Below are positions 60,198 to 64,000 of a DNA stretch of 64,000 nt, one piece after another (within the stretch, counting starts at the first letter, position 1; each line of letters opens with the position of its first letter). The notes under the pieces were generated by a model. It was not told where the DNA came from, ran no database searches, and saw only the letters and a program-made list of their open reading frames with translations. A program made the translations under genes and the position numbers. Source of the stretch: WLMZ01 sp037139095 (GTDB taxonomy: Bacteria; Actinomycetota; Acidimicrobiia; Acidimicrobiales; Ilumatobacteraceae); NCBI GenBank assembly GCA_037139095.1, contig JBAXHD010000006.1:40087-104086 (forward strand). The letters run 5' to 3'.

Positions 60198-62231
60198 CTA
60201 CATCCACCAACCGTTGACATCGATGATCACGTGGGTTGGGTTCGATGCATACACGCACAGTTGACCTGATGCCGACAGCGGCACTTGCGCTCCGTTGGCG
60301 ATCGCGTTGAGTTGCCCGAAGTTCACCACGGAGGTGGTGGGGCGCTCGCCACACGGCCACACGGTGAGGTACCCCCACGTGGATGCGCCCACGGCGGTGA
60401 AGTTGGCAGAGATGCCCTTCGCTCCGGCAGCAATCCCGCGGGTGCCAGCCACTTGAATAACTAAGGTCTGACCCTGCGCCACGACGAGGCCGTTCGCTCC
60501 GCCTTGCATCTCAACCCGAGAACGGTCGCGGGTGTCGGTGAGCCTAAATGGTGCGGCCGGCACGAAGTCGTGCGTCGCTGCAGCATTCACCGACCCGGTG
60601 ATGTCGACCACGAGATCCACTGGAGTCGAGGTGTAGATGCACACGGTTCCATCGGCGGCTATCGGGGTCACGACGTTATTGGGGGTAATCGTCCATACCG
60701 ATGGGTTCAGGCTCGACACGGTTGGTCTCGGCGCATCGCATGGGTACACCGTGACGAAGCCGTTGTAGGCGGGGTACACGCTGGTCACGTTGAGCATCGC
60801 CGCAGTAGCGCCTTCTGGAATACCTTCAGCGCCGGTCACCCGAAGCACCGTGGTCGAGAATGCATCAAGGCGTGAGGGTGCTCCGAGGCCGCTTCGTGTA
60901 TCCATCAAACGAGCCGGCGCCACCGAGGCGAAATGCCCGCTTGCCGTCGGCGAGAAGTAGCCGTTTACGTCAACCACCAAATCGGTGCTTGACGGCGAGA
61001 ACACGCACACGCCACCAGTTGCATCAAGCGGCACGTTCGCTCCGTTGGGAACAGTCTGCATCGAATCGAAGTTCAGCGTTGACACTGTTGGCCGGCTCGC
61101 CGAGCAGTTCCAAATGCTGAGGTACGAAGCCACCTCGGGGCCGACAACGGTGAAGTTGGCGCTGATCGCTTGGGCATCGGCCGGAACACCGCCACGGCCT
61201 GCAATCTGAATGCGCTTCGTGGTGGACGCAGCAAGGCGACTCGCGCCAAGGTTCAAACGTGTGTCAACAAGTCGCTCGGGCACGATGGGCTGCAGTCCGC
61301 CACCGCTGCCGAGAGGGGCCGTCGTTGGTACAGGCTCCACACCCGTGGACGCCGCGGGATCCACCGCAAACGTCCAGCCGACAATGCGAGCACGTGAAGT
61401 GACCGACACGGTGTAGCTATCGGTGGCCAACCGGCTGCGAGGGATCACAACGACTGCGTTGTTGCCAGCCAAAATCGCTTGGGCCGTACCCGTGGTGTTG
61501 TACTGCGAGAGCACACACACCTCGAGGTTGCTGCTGCTACTTCCGCTGCGCATCGTCGCCGATGGCGCTGAGCCCAGCGCCTCTGGCATCAGCACGATCA
61601 CTGGCAAACCAGCGGAGCCGCTCCATCCGCAAAAGCCCAACGGATCTGGGGTCTCGACCACAAAGTGATCAAGGTTGGTAGTGGTGCCGTTGCCCGGGAA
61701 CGTGATAGGTACGATTTGTGGCGCCTGTGGCCCGAGGCCGCTGATGATGTCGAGCGTTGCACCCGAATGCCACAGCGGTGTCGACGGATCATCGCACTTT
61801 CCAAAACCAACCGTCTTCAGATTCGGGCGGAGAACTCCGATTGCGTGGAATGGCCCCGTCATCCACAGCTCAATATGCGAGCGGGCGGTGGCGTTGTAAG
61901 CGCTTGACACCGCAACGTTGCCGTGGTTGCCAGCGAAGTCACCGCTGGGGGTATAGCCAGGCAAGCCAGGAAGCTCGTCGTGGCTGATTCCGTTTTGAAG
62001 CATGTAACACGAGTGGTTGTAGGCGCCCGCGGATAACACCGAGTCGGCTGCTACCGGCGGCAGGTTGGCCATCTCGCGGTAGTAGTTGACCGTCATGAGC
62101 CAATCGGCATCGGGGGGAATGAACGGTGGCGCTGCGTCGGCAAATGCGTCGGTCGCGAAGGCGCCACCAGTCACTGCCATCGCTACAGCGAAGGTGACAA
62201 CAATTCTCCAAATGCGGGCGAGTCGCCTCAT
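60198..62231 (-). CDS. Secreted CAP-domain protein with three C-terminal 'VDTR' repeats
   Basis: 677 residues from ATG 62231 with AGAAGG upstream; the frame opens 58 codons higher without such support. Signal peptide 'RLARIWRIVVTFAVAMAVTG' to 'DAFA'. Residues about 45-220 are a CAP/SCP domain: 'DWLMTVNYYREMANLPPVAA', 'GAYNHSCYMLQNGISHDELP', 'ARSHIELWMTGPFHAIGVLR'; His/Glu residues of the CAP cavity are present. The C-terminal ~360 residues hold three repeats of about 118 residues with 'RLVDTR', 'ISANFTVVG', 'YLTVWPC...RPT.S..NF' and 'DLVVDVNGYF'. The last ends 'VIIDVNGWWM'. Repeats of this type recur in Acidimicrobiia surface proteins. The role (adhesion, cell-wall binding, sterol binding) is unknown. 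Confidence 0.85.
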   Translation of the reverse strand: MRRLARIWRIVVTFAVAMAVTGGAFATDAFADAAPPFIPPDADWLMTVNYYREMANLPPVAADSVLSAGAYNHSCYMLQNGISHDELPGLPGYTPSGDFAGNHGNVAVSSAYNATARSHIELWMTGPFHAIGVLRPNLKTVGFGKCDDPSTPLWHSGATLDIISGLGPQAPQIVPITFPGNGTTTNLDHFVVETPDPLGFCGWSGSAGLPVIVLMPEALGSAPSATMRSGSSSSNLEVCVLSQYNTTGTAQAILAGNNAVVVIPRSRLATDSYTVSVTSRARIVGWTFAVDPAASTGVEPVPTTAPLGSGGGLQPIVPERLVDTRLNLGASRLAASTTKRIQIAGRGGVPADAQAISANFTVVGPEVASYLSIWNCSASRPTVSTLNFDSMQTVPNGANVPLDATGGVCVFSPSSTDLVVDVNGYFSPTASGHFASVAPARLMDTRSGLGAPSRLDAFSTTVLRVTGAEGIPEGATAAMLNVTSVYPAYNGFVTVYPCDAPRPTVSSLNPSVWTITPNNVVTPIAADGTVCIYTSTPVDLVVDITGSVNAAATHDFVPAAPFRLTDTRDRSRVEMQGGANGLVVAQGQTLVIQVAGTRGIAAGAKGISANFTAVGASTWGYLTVWPCGERPTTSVVNFGQLNAIANGAQVPLSASGQLCVYASNPTHVIIDVNGWWM

Positions 62232-62544
62232 AGCAAATCCTTCTCGAAAACCATCTGAGAGGTGTTTCGACACAAATGAGGCGCTGCTTGAGCGGCGAAC
62301 ACCAAATGTGTGGATCTTGAGAATTCCTTGAGAGTCGCTGACCACCAAGGGTGGGCGGCAAACGGCTGTCGTTGAACCGTCTCGCATAGCCATGACATCT
62401 CGCAAACCTTGGACGTACTTGCAGGCTATGAAGGTCGGCGGAAGCGACGCTTGGGTCCTTAGTCCCTGCCCTCGAGGCGATAGACCCTTCCCTGCTCAAG
62501 CGCAGAGGGTTTCGACAGGCTTCGTTTGCCGAAGCGTTAACGCC
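62232..62544 (-). other. 313-bp leader of the CAP-domain gene with several hairpins
   Basis: No gene found. On the minus strand, just after the methyltransferase stop, GCTTCG-GCAAA-CGAAGC (62519-62535) is a perfect 6-bp hairpin that may terminate that gene. Then GGGTC (62484-62488) can pair with GACCC (62454-62458) around a G-rich segment, and CATAGCC (62424-62430) with GGCTATG (62385-62391) around 32 bases. The structure-rich leader is longer than a simple promoter region needs. It does not match any riboswitch consensus I know (c-di-GMP-I, c-di-AMP, cobalamin checked by eye). Confidence 0.35.
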
Positions 62545-63150
62545 TTACGCGAGTACTGCAACCGTCTCGTTGTACGTAAACACCCGACCAGCAACACGTG
62601 GCAACGGAAACGAACGCAGCGCCACCACGCCGAGGCCGAGTTGGCCCGCAAGGCCATGCACCGCGGTGTGATCGATAAAGCGCACATGGGTGCTATCGCT
62701 CGCTTGACCCCGTTCTTGCGGGGTGATCAGAATCACTCGTCCGCCGGGCCGAAGGTAGGCAAGATATGTACTGATGAGCTCGTGCGCTTCGGCTTCGGTC
62801 ATGTGCTCAATCACATGCGCCAAGAGCACGGTGTCAAACGTTTCGCTTGCCGCGTATCGGCTTTGCTCGAAATCGTCGGGCGAGAAGGCGGTGAGGCCGG
62901 CGCTGACGCACGCAGCAACGCTGGTGGGGTTGTGATCCACGCCGACGCCGTGGCCGTTGAGATGCCCCAAGTTACGGCCGATGCCGCAACCGATGTCAAG
63001 CACAAAGCCCGGGCGCATGCGCCGCAGATTCCATCGATATGGGATCTGCGGATCGATGACCTTACGCAGTCGGCCACCACGCGCCGACAGCCGCTGTAAC
63101 CGCTGGGCGTAGGCGGCATCGCTGGTTGATGGCTGCGGCTCCGACGTCAC
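62545..63150 (-). CDS. Class I SAM-dependent methyltransferase
   Basis: 201 residues. Motif I is 'FVLDIGCGIGRNLGHLNGHG', the acidic strand-2 end is 'VGVDHNPTSV', and 'TFDTVLLAHVIEHMTEAEAH' is motif II/III of the Methyltransf_11/23 type. 'YLRPGGRVILITPQERGQAS' follows. Probably methylates a sugar or lipid intermediate, given the divergent glycosyltransferase 67 bp away; substrate unknown. Confidence 0.88.
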   Translation of the reverse strand: MTSEPQPSTSDAAYAQRLQRLSARGGRLRKVIDPQIPYRWNLRRMRPGFVLDIGCGIGRNLGHLNGHGVGVDHNPTSVAACVSAGLTAFSPDDFEQSRYAASETFDTVLLAHVIEHMTEAEAHELISTYLAYLRPGGRVILITPQERGQASDSTHVRFIDHTAVHGLAGQLGLGVVALRSFPLPRVAGRVFTYNETVAVLA

Positions 63151-63217
63151 CGACTCAGCCTAGGAGAATTGGCCGTAGCCCGACGCGCTCACGCGGGCGC
63201 ATTAGCCTCGGCGCTCA

Positions 63218-64000
63218 GTGACTACCCCAGCTGCGATCACGTTCGCTCTTCCGTACTACAGCAACCTCGGGTATCTCCGCGAGGCGATCGACAGCGTTCT
63301 CGCACAAACCATCTCGAACTGGGAGATGATCGTGGTCGACGACGCCGGGCCCGAACCCGCAGCAGACCTCGTGGCCACGCTTGATGACCCCCGCATTCGC
63401 TACGTACGCAACGTGGCGAACCTCGGCCTTGCTGGCAACTGGAACGAATGCCTGCGTCACGTCACAACGCCCTACGTGACCTTGCTGCATTCTGATGATC
63501 GGTTGTTGCCTCGCTATGCAGAGGCAGTACTCGCTGCCGCGGCAGCGCATCGCGGCGCAGCCGCAGTGTTCACCGATGCCACCATCATCGGGGCCGACGG
63601 CTTGCCTGCCCGATCACTTCCCGACCTCGCCAAAAAACTCATCCGCCGACCCGCTGCCGATCACGACGTTGTGGGCGACCACGGTCTCGCTGGCATCGCT
63701 GCGGGCAACTACGTGTTCTGCCCCACGCTTTGTTATCGAACCGCTTCGCTGGCCACCGAGCCGTTCAATGGCGACTGGAAGTTCATGCTCGATCTTGAGC
63801 ACATGGCCACGATGCTGCTTGCCGGTTCGCGCCTGCGCGCCGTTCGTCAACCGCTCTACGAATACCGTCGCCACGGTTCGAACCAAACATCAACCCTCAC
63901 CGCCGACTCGCGACGTTTCGACGAAGAGATTCGCTTTGCTCAAGGACTTGAGGCTCGAGCGTTGAACCAGGGTTGGACGCGCACGGCGCGGGCCTGCAGA
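63218..64000 (+). CDS. Family 2 glycosyltransferase, C-terminus cut by window edge
   Basis: GTG 63218 opens a frame of 261 codons that runs through the right edge without a stop. 'AITFALPYYSNLGYLREAID', 'SVLAQTISNWEMIVVDDAGP' (first nucleotide-sugar DD), 'NLGLAGNWNECLRH' and 'YVTLLHSDDRLLPRYAEAVL' (metal-binding DxD-type 'SDD') are GT2/GT-A motifs. 'WKFMLDLEHMATMLLAGSRL' corresponds to the later ED/acceptor region. An in-frame TAG at about 63201 fixes the start near here; no ribosome site is visible, so it may be leaderless. It probably builds a cell-surface glycan. Confidence 0.9.
   Translation, partial: MTTPAAITFALPYYSNLGYLREAIDSVLAQTISNWEMIVVDDAGPEPAADLVATLDDPRIRYVRNVANLGLAGNWNECLRHVTTPYVTLLHSDDRLLPRYAEAVLAAAAAHRGAAAVFTDATIIGADGLPARSLPDLAKKLIRRPAADHDVVGDHGLAGIAAGNYVFCPTLCYRTASLATEPFNGDWKFMLDLEHMATMLLAGSRLRAVRQPLYEYRRHGSNQTSTLTADSRRFDEEIRFAQGLEARALNQGWTRTARACR

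Noticed and set aside
62454..62535. Cyclic di-GMP-I or cobalamin riboswitch in the CAP gene leader
   Set aside because: A GCAAA loop is present but the core tetraloop-receptor sequence and the cobalamin-box consensus are missing.
1..64000. tRNA, rRNA, prophage or insertion sequence
   Set aside because: Looked by eye for T-loop sequences, CCA ends, transposase motifs and terminal inverted repeats and saw none; a covariance-model scan would be needed to be certain for tRNAs.

Overview
The window is a contiguous piece of a high-GC (about 60-62% by eye) actinobacterial chromosome, most likely from class Acidimicrobiia (Ilumatobacter-like). Supporting signs are the F420-type luciferase-like monooxygenase, paired N-acyl-D-amino-acid deacylase-family amidohydrolases, secreted proteins with 'VDTR...VVDVNGYF' repeats, homodimeric AceE, and a potassium/OB-fold neighbourhood like that of Mycobacterium. 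This placement is inference; there is no rRNA or marker gene to prove it. Coding density is very high. I see no tRNA, rRNA, CRISPR array, prophage or insertion sequence.

Layout. 1-336 is the start of an SRPBCC protein running off the left edge. 612-6782 encodes a giant secreted repeat protein that ends in a strong hairpin. 6884-10203 (minus) is a catabolic operon: D-aminoacylase family, amidohydrolase-2, VOC. 10465-12753 is a DEAD-box RNA helicase with a very long Arg/Gly tail. 12783-22590 (minus) is one tightly packed block: selD, rnhB, flavin amine oxidase, then a five-gene SWIM / DUF5691 / MoxR / DUF5682 / VWA module resembling E. coli yehLMPQ, with mostly 4-bp overlaps. 22633-34659 holds a MOSC protein, secernin-like Ntn hydrolase, gpsA, APH-type kinase, F420 oxidoreductase, thioesterase, amidase, MFS transporter and acyl-CoA dehydrogenase. 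34728-38845 has a lipoprotein, a second D-aminoacylase-like gene and a Zn-ribbon/thiolase pair. 38938-46164 (minus) has a carotenoid oxygenase, an M24 peptidase and a lipoate-centred cluster: lpd, 2-oxoacid dehydrogenase E2 and a single ORF fusing LipB to LipA. 46268-51013 has a membrane-anchored protein, a predicted selenoprotein, an OB-fold protein, two TrkA-type proteins and a KimA-like potassium importer. 51078-60184 has an epimerase/FAD-oxidoreductase pair, VOC, YceI with a divergent MarR regulator and clear operators, argJ, an SDR, rnhA and aceE. 60198-64000 has a secreted CAP-domain repeat protein with a structured leader, a methyltransferase and the start of a family-2 glycosyltransferase.

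Main discovery. The gene at 46761-47300 is a lipoprotein of the DsbE/MPT53 thioredoxin-like family. Its active site reads U-S-V-C, with an in-frame TGA at 46995-46997 in place of the first catalytic Cys codon. The frame continues intact for 100 more codons. A hairpin with a GGUC apical loop (a bacterial SECIS-like element) begins 20 nt after the TGA, and selD is present in the same window. Gene callers would split or truncate this gene. The second notable object is the LipB-LipA fusion, and the third is the yehLMPQ-like ATPase/VWA module downstream of selD.

Working together. Lipoate made by the LipB-LipA fusion would modify the E2 encoded just upstream. That E2 works with Lpd (E3) and, for pyruvate, with AceE at 57473. 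The Trk and KimA genes form a potassium uptake unit.
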